In this document: positions 25,839 through 37,339 of the stretch, one piece after another | How the letters are laid out: every line of letters starts with the position of its first letter | How positions within the stretch are numbered: the stretch's first letter is position 1 | From: Rhizoclosmatium globosum | Taxonomy: Eukaryota > Chytridiomycota > Chytridiomycetes > Chytridiales > Chytriomycetaceae | Length of the DNA: 64,000 nucleotides | Assembly: GCA_002104985.1 (NCBI GenBank) | Contig: MCGO01000026.1 | Span: 434,001-498,000 of the forward strand | Reading direction: 5' to 3' | Translations under genes and position numbers: made by a program | The notes under the pieces: generated by a model | Seen by the model: only the letters and a program-made list of their open reading frames with translations | Told to the model about the DNA's origin: nothing | Databases searched by the model: none

Positions 25839-26828
25839 ATGACTACAAGTAGCTTCTTCTGGCCATATCTACCTTCTACCACTGACTTGCAACAAGGACT
25901 ACTTATTATGGATCAAGAATCATCTTATCAGGAAAACACGGCAAACAACAACGTTCAACAAACAGCTAGATTGCCCCCAAACGGTGCTTTGAGTGATGAA
26001 CCATTTCTTTCTGGTTATCTCAGACTTGCTCCACCTCCGGTATTGGATCCGCGCTTTTGGTTTATGGAACCCGTGGACTCAGTTCATCAATATCCGATGG
26101 TAACCCTTAATCCTAATCAAAATGAATTTATCGGGGGATCCTTGGATCGGTTATTGGGGCAGTATCCTCGTCTCTCTAATCCATCGGCTGTTGCAGTTCA
26201 CCCTCCTGACACTTTGCTGGAGATTTCATCATCACTGGCAGCATGCCAAGGAGGAAACCAGCCTCAACAACCTTTACGCAGCCTCTCCTCTCCTCTTTTG
26301 ATGGCCGAAACGGATTCGATTGCAAGCAGGCGTGACTTCTTGCCAGCCAATTTGGAACAACCAGCCCCAACTCAACAAATCCAAACAATCAAGCCCAACA
26401 TACGTTCTTCCACATCCCCACTTCTCAAAAAGAGAATCGGCGAAGAGCTTAATCCGGTAAAAGAAGAAGCTCTCCTTCGGCACATTCGCGCTCTAAAAGC
26501 CCACCGAAATCGACCATCCATCAAAAGAAGTTTCAGGAAGTGTACCCAATGTGATGGCGTTTTTGAAACATCTGTTCTGCTCGCAAACCATTTACGTGAA
26601 GTTCACAACATTCAACAATGTCCCTTTGGCCGTGGAGACAAAGGGTGTACAATGGAACTAAATGCGAATTGGAGGGAACATTGCATCGTTTCTCATAGCG
26701 AAGCGCCAAAACCCATTTGTCCTGAATGCGGGAATACTTTCAGCAGTGTCACTTCCCGATTTCGGGCACACTTGAAGCAGTGTCGGGCCGGAGAAGTGGA
26801 GACAGAAGGTACCATTTTTTATGCATAA
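25839..26828 (+). CDS. C2H2 zinc-finger protein, family copy 2
   Basis: Near-identical to the gene at 24322, with the same start (MTTSSFFWPYL), basic helix and three zinc-binding units. An in-frame extension upstream to 25719 exists but is not shared with copy 1. The C-terminal end differs (VETEGTIFYA instead of VETCDSDEGA). The sequence after the stop (26800-27000) is clearly similar to that following the truncated copy at 53660, on the opposite strand, which ties this gene to the mirrored right-hand side. Confidence 0.75.
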   Translation: MTTSSFFWPYLPSTTDLQQGLLIMDQESSYQENTANNNVQQTARLPPNGALSDEPFLSGYLRLAPPPVLDPRFWFMEPVDSVHQYPMVTLNPNQNEFIGGSLDRLLGQYPRLSNPSAVAVHPPDTLLEISSSLAACQGGNQPQQPLRSLSSPLLMAETDSIASRRDFLPANLEQPAPTQQIQTIKPNIRSSTSPLLKKRIGEELNPVKEEALLRHIRALKAHRNRPSIKRSFRKCTQCDGVFETSVLLANHLREVHNIQQCPFGRGDKGCTMELNANWREHCIVSHSEAPKPICPECGNTFSSVTSRFRAHLKQCRAGEVETEGTIFYA

Positions 26829-27066
26829 GCAAAAAGGAGCAATTAGTTACTGGAGGAGAGGAGCCTATTTTGCAAACATATTATAATTGAATTAATGCGA
26901 AACAAGTTATTCAACATAAATCCATTTGAACACAAGTAATTCTAATTAAATGATGGAATTGCAGTACTTATAAATATTTATTTCTTGTAAATGCTTTGGT
27001 AAAATCACAGGGGGTTGGTGATTGAGCAACTTTTTCAGGGAGGGTGTCAGAAAATGGCACCACCAG
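26829..27066. other. Rearrangement junction between zinc-finger tail and orphan NLR tail
   Basis: Positions up to about 27000 (ending TTTCTTGTAAATGCTTTGG) match, inverted, the flank of the truncated zinc-finger copy down to about 53619. The next 66 bp are unmatched except for a weak resemblance to codons of the NLR gene just before the shared tail. Near-identity with the right side starts at 27067. No gene is supported. Confidence 0.6.
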
Positions 27067-27464
27067 AGTGGATTATCTTGTAATTCGTGCCACTCTCAGG
27101 TTGAGGATGGGCCATTGTATCAGGTACTTCGTTGGTTTCTGTTTTGATTTATCTAATATCTTTTATTGAGTGTGCTACTCACCAAAATTACCACTTTTGT
27201 AGCATTTGTTATTCATTGCATAATAATGTGCATGACTCATGTTCAAATGAATCCAATTTGGTTGAGCACCCAACGCTGGTATTGAAGCGACTGGCGTTGG
27301 AATGGCATCTTAAATGCAGTATTAAAAAGGAGGTTGGCAGGGAAAGAGAAGAGAAAAGAGTTGGGGAGAAAGAGTCTGAAGAAGGGGGAGATTGGAAAAT
27401 GGAAAAAGACAAGGAAGTGGAAGAAATTTCTGATTCTGGAAAAACCATATGTGCCTTAATGTGA
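27067..27464 (+). pseudogene. Orphan 3' end of the TIR-NACHT-ankyrin-ZZ gene
   Basis: This is a near copy of the last part of the gene at 45089-49904, in mirror orientation: 19 codons (SGLSCNSCHSQVEDGPLYQ), a GT-AG intron at 27124-27170, and a 294-bp last exon (27171-27464) ending ICALM. The predicted ZZ-type finger (CNSC...LYQ-CATHQNYHFCSICYS) is retained, but the TIR, NACHT and ankyrin parts are absent. Some amino-acid differences from the right copy (E/K, S/N, G/E) show it is drifting more than the ACC genes beside it. There is no start codon, so it is most likely a non-functional remnant left by the duplication. Confidence 0.75.
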
Positions 27465-27832
27465 TGTTCTTAAAGATGACAGTAGTCGTTCTTCAGTCTT
27501 CTTCCCTCTTTCTTTTTCCTATCAATTAGATTAAGCTAGTCGAAGAAGGGGAAAACTCATTTCATTGGATAAAGATAAATTCCGCAGAAAGTATGGGATC
27601 TCCCTTAGAAGCACTTTTGGATGGAAGGGAATGGGCAACAATCCTTCTTAAATCTTAAAAAAAAGAATGGAAAATTGAAAAACAACATTTGATGCAAATG
27701 CATTCTTTCAAAAAACTGCAAGTAAGTTTATAACTCCAAGAGTTTATTTTGGATGAAAATACAATACTGTACGTGCGTGTTGAACATCAACGAAAGAATC
27801 AAAACAGAAAAACAGCAACTATCAAATATAGA
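27465..27832. other. 3' flank between left ACC gene and NLR remnant
   Basis: Convergent 3' ends. The sequence mirrors 44688-45088 with several substitutions and small indels. It contains an AATAAA-like AT-rich stretch near 27730-27830 (on the ACC strand) suited to polyadenylation. I see no gene. Confidence 0.5.
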
Positions 27833-30800
27833 TTAAAGCGAAAGAGATTCCAAAAGCTTCTTTCTCATGCTTGCATCCAGGCTCTGTGATGCGGCCAAGA
27901 ATCCTTCCAATGCAGCCTGAGGGTCGCTCTTGACCAGCTCTTCCAGGCGGACCTTGAGACTGTTGCTCTTGAGCTTAGTGATCCGCTCGTTGATCAACGA
28001 CCGGCGAACATTCATCCACCTGACAAGCTCCAAGTCTCCCTCACTGTCGCCCTCGTCGTCGCTCTCATCAGCAATATCCATGATACGTCCCTTTGCATTC
28101 ACATGCTTGTCGTCGGAATACCACTGTGTCAGCAGCGACAGAGCCTTCTGGCGGGTGATGGAGTCATCCGCCAAACGCATCTCCTTGATGATGGAGTCTT
28201 CGCTGATTCTGCGCAACAGTCTCCAGTAGAAGAACTTACGCGACTCAGCAAACGACACAACAGCCTGCACAGCTCCCTTGGCAAGCATACGTCCTGGCTT
28301 GTCATGCAAGTCCGCAAACTGTACTGAAATCTGGTGGAAGATGGGCAATAGCTGTCTCTCGCGCTGGTTGAACTGCGACTGCACCTTGGCCTTGGTCTCA
28401 GCATCAAGAGCTGGGTCGCGCAGCTGGTCCTTGAGAGCCTTGTACTTGGCATCCACGCGCTCCATAAGCGCCAACAGCTGTGGCTTTCGGAACTTGATCT
28501 CAACAATTCCCTCAGGCTCCAACACTCCTCCACGAGAGTTCTCTTCGGCATACATCTCCATCATCTCAGGGTTGATGGTGGGGTCCAGCACGACCCACGC
28601 TCCTCCACGAAGCTCTCCAATCACGTAAATGAAGATGGGCTGCTTGTACTCGCGCAAGGCATCAACAATGTAGGCTCCGTACTTGAGCACCTCCTTGTAC
28701 ATGTCGCTCTGGCCTCCAGAGAATCCACGCCAGTTGGCAAAGATAATCAATGGGAGCTGCTCTCCCTTGTTGAAGTCGTTGATGGCCTGTGCAGTCTTGA
28801 ACGCCGAGTTCGGGTACCAAACCTGTCCGGCCTCCGTGATGGTCTCCTCAGTCGACGTTTCACTGGCTGGATCGGCAGCAACAACCACCTTGGTCGCACG
28901 TGTCTCAACAGCAATCACTCCCATTGGGATACCTCCAAGACGGGCTCGCCCAACAACCACTCCCTGTGCCCATCCAGCCAATGTCTCAGTGAATGAGTCG
29001 CGGTCAAAGAATCCAGACACAAACATGTTCTGTTCGTTCTTGTATCCAGCAAGCAAGTCGCGAGGGTCGTATGGACCAGATGGAATCTCGGCCTCAACGA
29101 GACGCTCAACAGAGTCGGACGCCGGAAGTACGGGGAGAGGAGCATCGCGGCACTTTGGAACGTAGCTCAGCCACTGGATAATCTGCTGCACTCCCTCCAT
29201 ATCGTCCTGTGCAACCAAGTGCGACACTCCATTCTTGAACATGATCTGAGTACCTCCCAACTGCAAGTTGGAGGTGTACACTTCACGACCGAGCACCTTG
29301 TTCAAGGCTCCTGCACCAGTCAAGATGATGGGTGTGTACTGAACCTGAATGGCACGCTGTCCGAGACGCACAAGGTACGCTCCAATACCGACGGATCGGC
29401 AAGTGACCAGCGTCGCAGTAAAGATTTCGTTGTAGGCGCGACTGGTTTCACCAGCAATCTTTCCTGATCCCTGCAAGTTTTCTACTCCAAGGCCGTGGGT
29501 GCGTCCAATCACGTCAATAAGCTTCCAGCGACGCTCGCCATCGTCCTCAATACACTCGACAGTCACAGATGGGGTCTTTGATGAACGGACCAAGGCGTCG
29601 TGTCCCTCAGCGTCCAAATAAAGGTACTTGAATCCCTTGGCAGGGTTCTCTGGGTCAATCCAGGCAGGGATAAACTTGCTGGTCACTTCAGTGGCCAGTC
29701 CAATACGAGCACCAGAGTTGGCACTGACATAGATACGGGGGATACCTGATAATTCAAACGTTCAAAAACTCATTACATCAAGAAAGGAAACAAACCTCGG
29801 TGGCGAGCATACTCTGACGCCTTGAAGAAGAGATCATCTTCCGCAGTTCCAAACGATCCAATCTCGAACGTAATGTCGTTGGCAATCACCACAATTGAAC
29901 GTCCCTCTGGATACTCGGGCGTAAACATGTCGATTCTCCATGCAACCATTCCAATCGTGTTGGCTCCAGGCGCTCGGTCGCTCTCCTCCAGCTCGCCTCC
30001 CTTGTTCAGCACAAGCTCGACAACGTTCATGATATTCGCTGGCGCAACAGCCTCTCCATCCTGGAAACTGACCCATGCCTTCTCAATAGCACGCTTGAAC
30101 AGCTCAGGGAAGTCATACACATATGTCGTGTTGAGCAAGTGCGCCTTGAATCGCTTTGGCTGGATGTTCTCCTTCAGCGGGTGCAACGACGCAACTGGCT
30201 GCTGGTGCAGACTGCCTGGTGGGGAAGTCAGCGACATGAGTCTCTGCACTCCCATCGCGTCACGGGTTTCCTGGTACTCCTCCAAACGAACAACAAATCC
30301 AGAGTCGGAGCTGATGCAGTAACGAATCGGCTTGGCGCTTCCATTGCCAGTCTGGCGAATGAAACGCACTTCCGCGCTGTTGACTCTTCCTTTCCACAGA
30401 CGGCGACGGTTGCGGTCAACCATCTCCTTGATGGACTGACGGATGGCTGAGATGTCCAGCTGGAACGTTGGAATAAAGTTGATGAAGATGTGGTTACAGT
30501 CTGTGTTGGGGTACTTGGCACTGACAATGTCAAGTGCATCCATAATGTCCGTCAGGATACGGAGTCCTTCAGACAACAAGTACTCGTGTGTAGAGTGTTC
30601 GCCAGAAACCTTGTGGCCTGGGTACACAATCGCACGCACAAAGAAGCGAGAGTCCGCTGGGTTGCTCTTGCCAACAGCGTGGTAAATCTGCAGACGACGG
30701 TTGTCAATGAAGCATGGCTTGACATCAAACAGCTGGAGACGCTGCAGCTCGAGCTGGTACGCCATGGCAGGCTCAATGTGACGAATAATCTCGTCTTCCT

Positions 30801-33800
30801 GGTAGTCGGCCTGCTCCTTGAAGGTGAAGTAGCGTGGGAATGCGTTCTTGCGGACCAACATGAAAGTCACACGACGGACACGCTGCGAGCGCAGAGTCGT
30901 TCCAAGAGACTTGACAATCTCAGAAAAGTAGGCATGCGTCTTTTCGTCAGTGGAGAACGTCGCCGCCTCGGCAGCAGTCGTTTGGACAGCCACGTTCAAC
31001 ACATTCGCAATGCCTCGGAATCCTGGCTTAGCGCCGTCGTTCAACGACTCAATCACAGTCTGCAACTTTGATTGGATTTCAGCAACCGATTGGAACGCAC
31101 AGATCTGACCAGTGCGGCTTCCCTTGAAGTCGGAGCTGGCAGCCAAGTCAGAGAACGATCCAATGCGGCTTGGGTTCGGGCTCGACAGAGAAAAGTCCGC
31201 CGCCGGTGCAAGGCCCTGTCGCAATGCAAACTGCCACTGGAACACCTGGGGAGCAACAGTGGTAAAGTGCTTGACTGACGTGACAGTGTAGGCCTGGTAT
31301 GTGTGCAGCACGTATGTGTAGAAGGCTGCAGCACGGATGCCGGCCTTTTCGTGGTAGAAGAATGCTGGAAGAATGTCCAGAATGGCGTAGTTGGCTGTCA
31401 CCAGCTGGGTCAATGGAGCATAGTCGTACGAAACAATGCCCTTCTTCTCAACAACAACGGAAGAGAGAATCTCGAGCATCTGGTTGTATCGCTCCTCAGA
31501 GGTTGGAAGCTGGTAGTACATCAACAGCTCACGACCCTTCAACGAGACCTTGGATGTGGCTGAGCCATGCAAGTCAGCCATACGCGAACACAGAGGCATG
31601 AAGGTGGCCTTGCCCAACTCTCCCTCGTTGTCTGATCGCACAAAGTCGAGCAAACTCAGCACCAACTCCGCACGGGTCACAGACTTGGAGTGTGCCAACA
31701 CATATCCAACAGCAGTTGGAATGTCCGACTTGTATGTGTCACGCAGGTAAACAAGAACGTCCTCTTCGTGTGCATCGTTCTTGCAGAAGGTTTCCTCGAC
31801 AATCAGGTACTTTTCAATCAAGGAGGCAACCACCTTGCGCTCGTGCTGCTTGTGGCCCTCGAGGTACTCGTTGACAATGTCTTCCAATGGCTTGATGCGG
31901 TCCTCAAGCTGTGCCAAATCCGCCGCATTCAACGACGCCTTGGTCTCCTGGATCGCCTTCAGAATCGTCTCGGATGGGAAGGGGAGGACTTGGGTGCGGG
32001 CATTCTCGATGGCTTCCACGCACGCAGCAGAAAGCGACGCAGGAATACGTCCAGTCAGAGCAGAAAGAATCTCGAGAGCCTCCTCAAGCGGCAACTCAAG
32101 GTCGCGCAGAGAGTCCACAAGGCGACGGGTGATGGTGGAAATGTCTCCTGCTGGCTCGTACCCATTGAGAACATTCTCAATTTCTTGCAGGATGGCACGG
32201 TGCTTCTGGTGCGCCTTGTCTCCGTGGAATTGGGGAGGCCTGAGTTTGGCAGAGTTAATATATACTCACATTCAATTCCAAAACAGCACATACCCGAATG
32301 CAGGGAACTGGCCTTCGAACAAGGCGGCGCTCTTGACACGAGATGGATCGTCAAGAGCAAGACGCGCAACAACGTCACCAGTGGCCAACGAGGACCCAGC
32401 TGGCTTGGTGAAGGTAATCACTCCGCTCTCATTGGCAACAAGAGGCATGTACATTTTCATGACCTGCAACGAGAGTCAGACACTCTCACAAAAAGAACGC
32501 AAGAATCATACCTCAATTTCCGCAAAGGCATCTCCGGCAGAAATGTGAGCTCCGTCGTCAATCAGGAAGCGAACCAGCTTTCCGGGACTTGGCGAGCGCA
32601 ACTGCGTTGGGTCGTTCTCCTTCTCCAACAAACAACTCTTTCCATCCAATGTCAAGAACATGGCCTGTGGCTCCTCCTTGGCATAGATGAGATGCGTCTT
32701 GCCGTCCACCAGCAACAGCAGTCCGCCGTCAGCCAATGGCTTGGCATCAACAGTCACCTTGGATCCATTGATGCTGAGAACGTATGTTTGAGGACCAGTC
32801 AACGTAACGTTAATCTTGAAACGCATGTCAGACAGAATAAAGTCTACGTTGCAGAAGGTAGACAGAAGCAGCTTGGATGGCATCTGTCCACGCTCAAACG
32901 CCTTGGTGTATTCGCCGAGCTTCGACGAAACAACCATGTGGGCCTTGGCAACTCCACCACAAATGGCAGACAGGATTGTGTCTGGCTTCTCGGTTTCAAT
33001 CTTCTTGGCAATCAACTCGTCGAGCCAGCCAGTAGTAATAGTGTTGTTTTGATACATCTCAGCCTCCAGGAGCTTGACCAGGAACTCGACCGTGGTGCGG
33101 AAGTCTCCACGAATCGACAGCTCCTTCAGCGCAATAATCAGGTTGCGGCGTGCATCGTTACGGGTCTCTCCGTACGAGAAAACGTGTCCAAACTGAGAGT
33201 CGGCATACTCGTGCACTCCTCCTGACGAGTTGACAGAAAAGTATCCCCACACATTCGAGTTGGAACGGAAGTTGAGCTCGAGCACCTTTCCAGAGTTTGG
33301 CTTGAATCCCGCTTCTGGGTTCTCGGCTGTGATACGGGCAGCAATAACGTGTCCTTTGGGCGACGGCTTACGCTGGATCTGGAGGGATTCTGGCTTGACA
33401 AAGTCAAAGTCAATCTCAGAGGTTCCGCTTGGAGACATTCCGTACAGAATACGGACGTCACGGATGCAGTTGAGCGGGATTCCCATGGCAACCTGGAGCT
33501 GCGCGGCTGGAATGTTGACTCCAGAAACCATCTCGGTGGTTGGGTGCTCGACCTGCAATCTTGGATTCAACTCGAGGAAGTAAAAGTCCTTGGTTGCTGG
33601 CTCGTACAGGTATTCAACGGTACCTGCGAAGAAGTATCAATAAAATGCTGATAAGAGTGAACGAAAGAAAGAAAACGAACCCGCGGAGGCATATCCAACC
33701 AACTTGGCCAATCGCACAGCAGCCTTCTCCATCTCGGTAATCTCGGCATTGTCGGCAACAGTCACTGGCGCCTCTTCGAGAATCTTTTGGTGACGACGCT

Positions 33801-35178
33801 GCACGGAACAGTCTCGTCCAAACAATGCAATCGCATTTCCGTATTTGTCAGCGAGAAGTTGGACCTCCAAGTGACGCGCATTGCGAACCACCTTCATGAT
33901 AAAGATTGGCGATCCTGGAATCTCACGCGCAACCTGCTCAAAGCACGAGCGGAAATCCTTCTCCTTCTCAACAAGACGGATTCCCTTTCCACCTCCTCCT
34001 TCAGACGCCTTCACCATCACCGGATATCCAATGCGAGTGGCATGCGCAAGACCCTCCTCCACATCGAGCGTAGTTGCTTTTCTAAATGCCTCGGCTGGAA
34101 CACCAACGTGTCCATCCGCATCAATAGTCACATCCTTGATTCCAGCACCCGACCAGTTCACACACGGAACTTCGGCAGACTGCGCAACAATCGTGGATGC
34201 AATCTTGTCACCAAGAGAGCGCATGGCAGAGGAGGGCGGGCCCATAAACACAATGCCCAAGGCAGTCAGCTTATCGGCAAGAATAGGGTTCTCAGAAGCG
34301 AAACCCCACCCAACATAAACAGCCTAAAAAGGGGAACAGATAATCTGTCAGGAAGAACAGAGAAACAAAAAGTGGAGATGCGGGAAGAGTAGGAAAGCTT
34401 ACATGGACACCTGTTCGCTGAGCAACATCGACAATAAGTTCAACGTTGGAGTAGTTGTTGTTGGCAGTCCCACCAGGCACTTCCACGTACTGGTCGGCCA
34501 TACGGATGTACTCTGCATTGACCTTTCCTCCTGGATTAGTTCGGTATGCCCAGGACACACGTTCAACATACCTTCAGATCCTCGGGAGTGGCCATGACAG
34601 TGAAGCCAATGGCATGGTCGTCTCCAAAGGTTTCGTAGGACCAGCGACGGATGGATCGGATGGCCTTGACAGCAGCCATTCCGTTGTTTGCAATCAGCAC
34701 CTTTGTGATGACTGTTGTTCCCATGGATGCAATGACAAAGTCGCGGACCACGGACGGCGGCGATGCGATGCTGGCCTGGTCCGCAGGGGGCAAATCTGTA
34801 AGCAGTAGTGGTGGTAGTAGTGAGTAGTTAGTGGTGGTGGTGGTGGTGGTGGTGGTGGGTTAGAGTTGCCAGCCGTGCTTGGGCACTACTGCTGCATAGT
34901 ATCCGAGACTTCCCACGCACACCTTCCCTTCACTAGTCGCTTATCGCTGTCCACTGTCTTCACTTCCTCCATTCTTCATTCATACCAGACGGCGGGGACA
35001 GACTCATAGTTGATGCTCCCCAAAATTCGGATTTTTTGTTCAAGGGACCCGTCACAGGTTTTTCCGACTTTGCGCGATAAGTTGGTGCTGCGCTATCGCT
35101 TCCCTCCTGGCCTTTTTCCTCCGATCTCTTTCTCTCACCTTCTGCTGGACTGTATTCGTGCATGTCGGCAGTGGTCAT
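27833..35178 (-). CDS. ACC1: Acetyl-CoA carboxylase, left copy
   Basis: Mirror copy of the gene at 37340-44687, with the same eight-exon structure and splice phases. It makes malonyl-CoA from acetyl-CoA, ATP and bicarbonate, the committed step of cytosolic fatty-acid synthesis. Visible landmarks: [21 protein letters not shown]; the ATP-grasp loop [31 protein letters not shown]; the biotin motif E-V-M-K-M (Lys about 767) split by an intron; and the carboxyltransferase segments [24 protein letters not shown] and [17 protein letters not shown]. The compared exon translations are identical to the right copy over long stretches (all 617 codons of 27833-29686), while silent sites differ. No stop or frameshift is present, so it should be functional. 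The start is the ATG at 35178, whose exon joins in phase to the exon ending near 34570. Confidence 0.95.
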
Positions 35179-35408
35179 GCTAGTTGATCTGGATCCTGTC
35201 GTGAAGGGGAAGGAATACAGCCAGCATTAATTCCTTGATCGCTCTCAATCCAAGGCATCCAATTACTGCATTCACCTGCTGTACACGCAATCGGCTAAAG
35301 ATGGGTCAAGGGCGCGTTGAACGTGTGCGTGGGTCCAGCACCGAGATTCTGTGTTGAAGCAGAAAATTTCCTACTCCGGAAAAATTTAGGGAAAAACAAG
35401 ACATGTTC

Positions 35409-35421
35409 CACGTGTCACGTG
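35409..35421. promoter_or_regulatory. Twin CACGTG (E-box) sites, left ACC promoter
   Basis: CACGTG occurs twice, separated by one base (CACGTGTCACGTG), about 230 bp upstream of the left ACC start codon. Fungal bHLH activators of lipid genes bind CANNTG-type sites, so regulation by such a factor is plausible. It is not shown by the sequence alone. Confidence 0.55.
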
Positions 35422-35605
35422 ATTCTGTCGCCCGAACCGTATTCACATCCAACCCCGGTTTGATCCTGCGATAACGATACGGTAGGCACCTTTTCTTTTG
35501 GTTTGGTTAATGCAGTCGTCATGATGGGTGAACAGTGTTAATGTGCCAGGTATATATGCATTGGCCTGTGGGTGATTTTGGAAGTCAATCAGCTCTTTTC
35601 TCCTT

Positions 35606-36911
35606 CCTTAATTTGTAATTGAAATGGCTTGGAAAAGAAAAGAAAAGACCCTTCTTTCTCGTCCTCCCATCTGACTCTTCCGCCCGATATTTACGTTCTA
35701 AGCCAGATCCTCGAGGGAAAGCTAAAATGGTGGATGGAACAGCTTTATCATCCTTCCAAATCACATCATTCTCACACCCCTCGTGATGACATCACTAGAG
35801 ATTACAATATGCTCACGAACTTCTTTTGGATGGACACATTAATTTTGCAGAATATAGCAAACATCCCACAAAAATTGTGAAAAGCTCTGTAATTGATGAG
35901 AAGATAGAGATATCAGAGAATACACCAGAAACGTGATCAGCCGAGGTGTTCTGGGTCCGAACGAAAACTCTTGCTGGAAGTGATGAATCTCATTGGGTTA
36001 TTTACTTCATCTTTTGAACAGACCCATTCTATTCCGGATACCAAGTTCGTCTTTCCCATTAAAAGGTTGTCTCCTGAGGGGTGGCTTCCATAATTGCGTT
36101 GAAACCTTTGACATTCCAGGTCACTTTGAATGTGTTGCATGCGTGTTGTTCCAGATTGTCAACTGGATACTCTCTGCTACCGCAAGCCATGAATAAGCAA
36201 AAGCTATTTCTGATACAGTTGGAACCAGGATATCTGACCGTGAAGTCGCAGACCCCAAGCATAGCTGAATCCCCCATTCAACTTTTTAAAGCCTGATAAA
36301 AAAAACAGCCATCACAGCCTGCACACTACAATATTATAATTTTATAGTGAAATTTGAACTTATCGAGATCGTTTCCGAGTATGCACAAAAAACTCCATAA
36401 ACACTGAGGAAGATGATCCAAGTTACGTCAAGCAATTTATTTATAAGGTTTAATTTAATCGAATTTAATATATTCTTTGAACTTTCACAGGAGCCTTGAC
36501 TCAAAAAATAATAAACTGCTACTTCGTCATTCACCTTTCCAAAGAGATCGAATCCACAATAACTCGCAACTCAAATGGTGTCATTGTTGCTCATGGATGT
36601 TTGGATGTTTGGTCCATGTCTGGAACTCTGGCAGCTATGGACGAGACTGTCCATGTTGGAAGAAAGAGAACGTACTGAAGACATGAATACAACCAGACTC
36701 TATAGATTTGAAGCCAACTGCCAGCCATTTGTCAAATCTCAGAGCAAAGATGTCTGATATTATTGTTTAAGCAATTATGCACTCCCAATAGTCTAATTAA
36801 GATACAAACACCAGGCTCAAGCTGTCATTTGATTGCATTATTCGTTAGATGAAACTGACTTCTTTTAGAGTTTCCTCCAGAAGCAATGTCCTTTGAAGTA
36901 AATAACACAGT
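35606..36911. other. Unique spacer at the centre of the palindrome
   Basis: About 1.3 kb with no inverted counterpart and no convincing gene. Only short open stretches are present (for example near 35993-36296 and 36477-36757). The region is AT-rich around 36300-36480. It keeps the two arms apart and may be what is left of the junction sequence formed when the inverted duplication arose. Confidence 0.6.
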
Positions 36912-37096
36912 ACAAAAGAGTTGATTGACTTCCAAAATCACCCACAAACCAATGCATATATACCTGGCATCATTAACACCGTTCGCCGGCCGAGCCTGAC
37001 GGTTGCATTAACCAAACCAAAAGAAAAGGTGCCTATCGTATCGTTATCGCAGGATCAAACCGGGGTTGGATGTGAATACGGTTCGGGCGACAGAAT

Positions 37097-37109
37097 CACG
37101 TGACACGTG
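37097..37109. promoter_or_regulatory. Twin CACGTG (E-box) sites, right ACC promoter
   Basis: Mirror of 35409-35421: CACGTGACACGTG, about 230 bp upstream of ATG 37340. Both copies keep the doubled site unchanged although neighbouring promoter sequence (36960-37010) has diverged, which hints at function. Confidence 0.55.
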
Positions 37110-37339
37110 GAACATGTCTTGTTTTTCCCTAAATTTTTCCGGAGTAGGAAATTTTCTGCTTCAACACAGAATCTCGGTGCTGGACCCACGCACACGTTCA
37201 ACGCGCCCTTGACCCATCTTTAGCCGATTGCGTGTACAGCAGGTGAATGCAGTAATTGGATGCCTTGGATTGAGAGCGATCAAGGAATTAATGCTGGCTG
37301 TATTCCTTCCCCTTCACGACAGGATCCAGATCAACTAGC

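Larger units (their letters stand above)
24127..26828 (+). repeat. Tandem duplication of the zinc-finger gene
   Basis: Sequence from about 24127 through 25290 recurs from about 25528 through 26810, including the upstream block with CGGTTTGCATCCCAACCC and nearly all of the gene. The copies differ by scattered substitutions (for example Ala/Thr to Pro/Thr near residue 12, and Cys to Ser changes before the fingers) and in the last codons. The middle of the 5' flank (25315-25800) has diverged. Confidence 0.85.
27067..35605. repeat. Left arm of giant inverted repeat
   Basis: This 8.5-kb arm is the inverted counterpart of about 36912-45487. Paired landmarks sum to an almost constant value: ACC starts 35178+37340 and CACGTG boxes 35409+37109 both give 72518; ACC stops 27833+44687 give 72520. 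Substitutions and small indels are scattered in introns, flanks and silent sites. For example, the promoter block at 35455-35530 has one change in the first 60 bases and then a diverged patch. Confidence 0.95.
35179..37339. promoter_or_regulatory. Shared head-to-head region between the two ACC genes
   Basis: Each ACC gene has about 430 bp of near-identical upstream sequence belonging to the repeat arms (35179-35605 and 36912-37339). A unique 1.3-kb spacer lies between them. The arms include twin CACGTG boxes and a purine/pyrimidine-rich stretch. Transcription must diverge from here in both directions. Confidence 0.7.

Noticed and set aside
27132..27464. A stand-alone 110-aa gene at this place (and at 45089-45421)
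   Set aside because: The first codons overlap the NLR tail intron; splicing makes it the ZZ-containing last exon of the NLR gene instead.
29822..33225. Long frames antisense to the ACC genes
   Set aside because: They mirror codon bias of the ACC coding strand, recur identically antisense to the other copy, and have no splice or protein family support.
36059..36757. Short frames in the palindrome spacer, one with a DVW segment recalling the trefoil tail of the GTPase-like gene
   Set aside because: Too short and isolated; no NQxW partner or consistent frame, so chance is likely.
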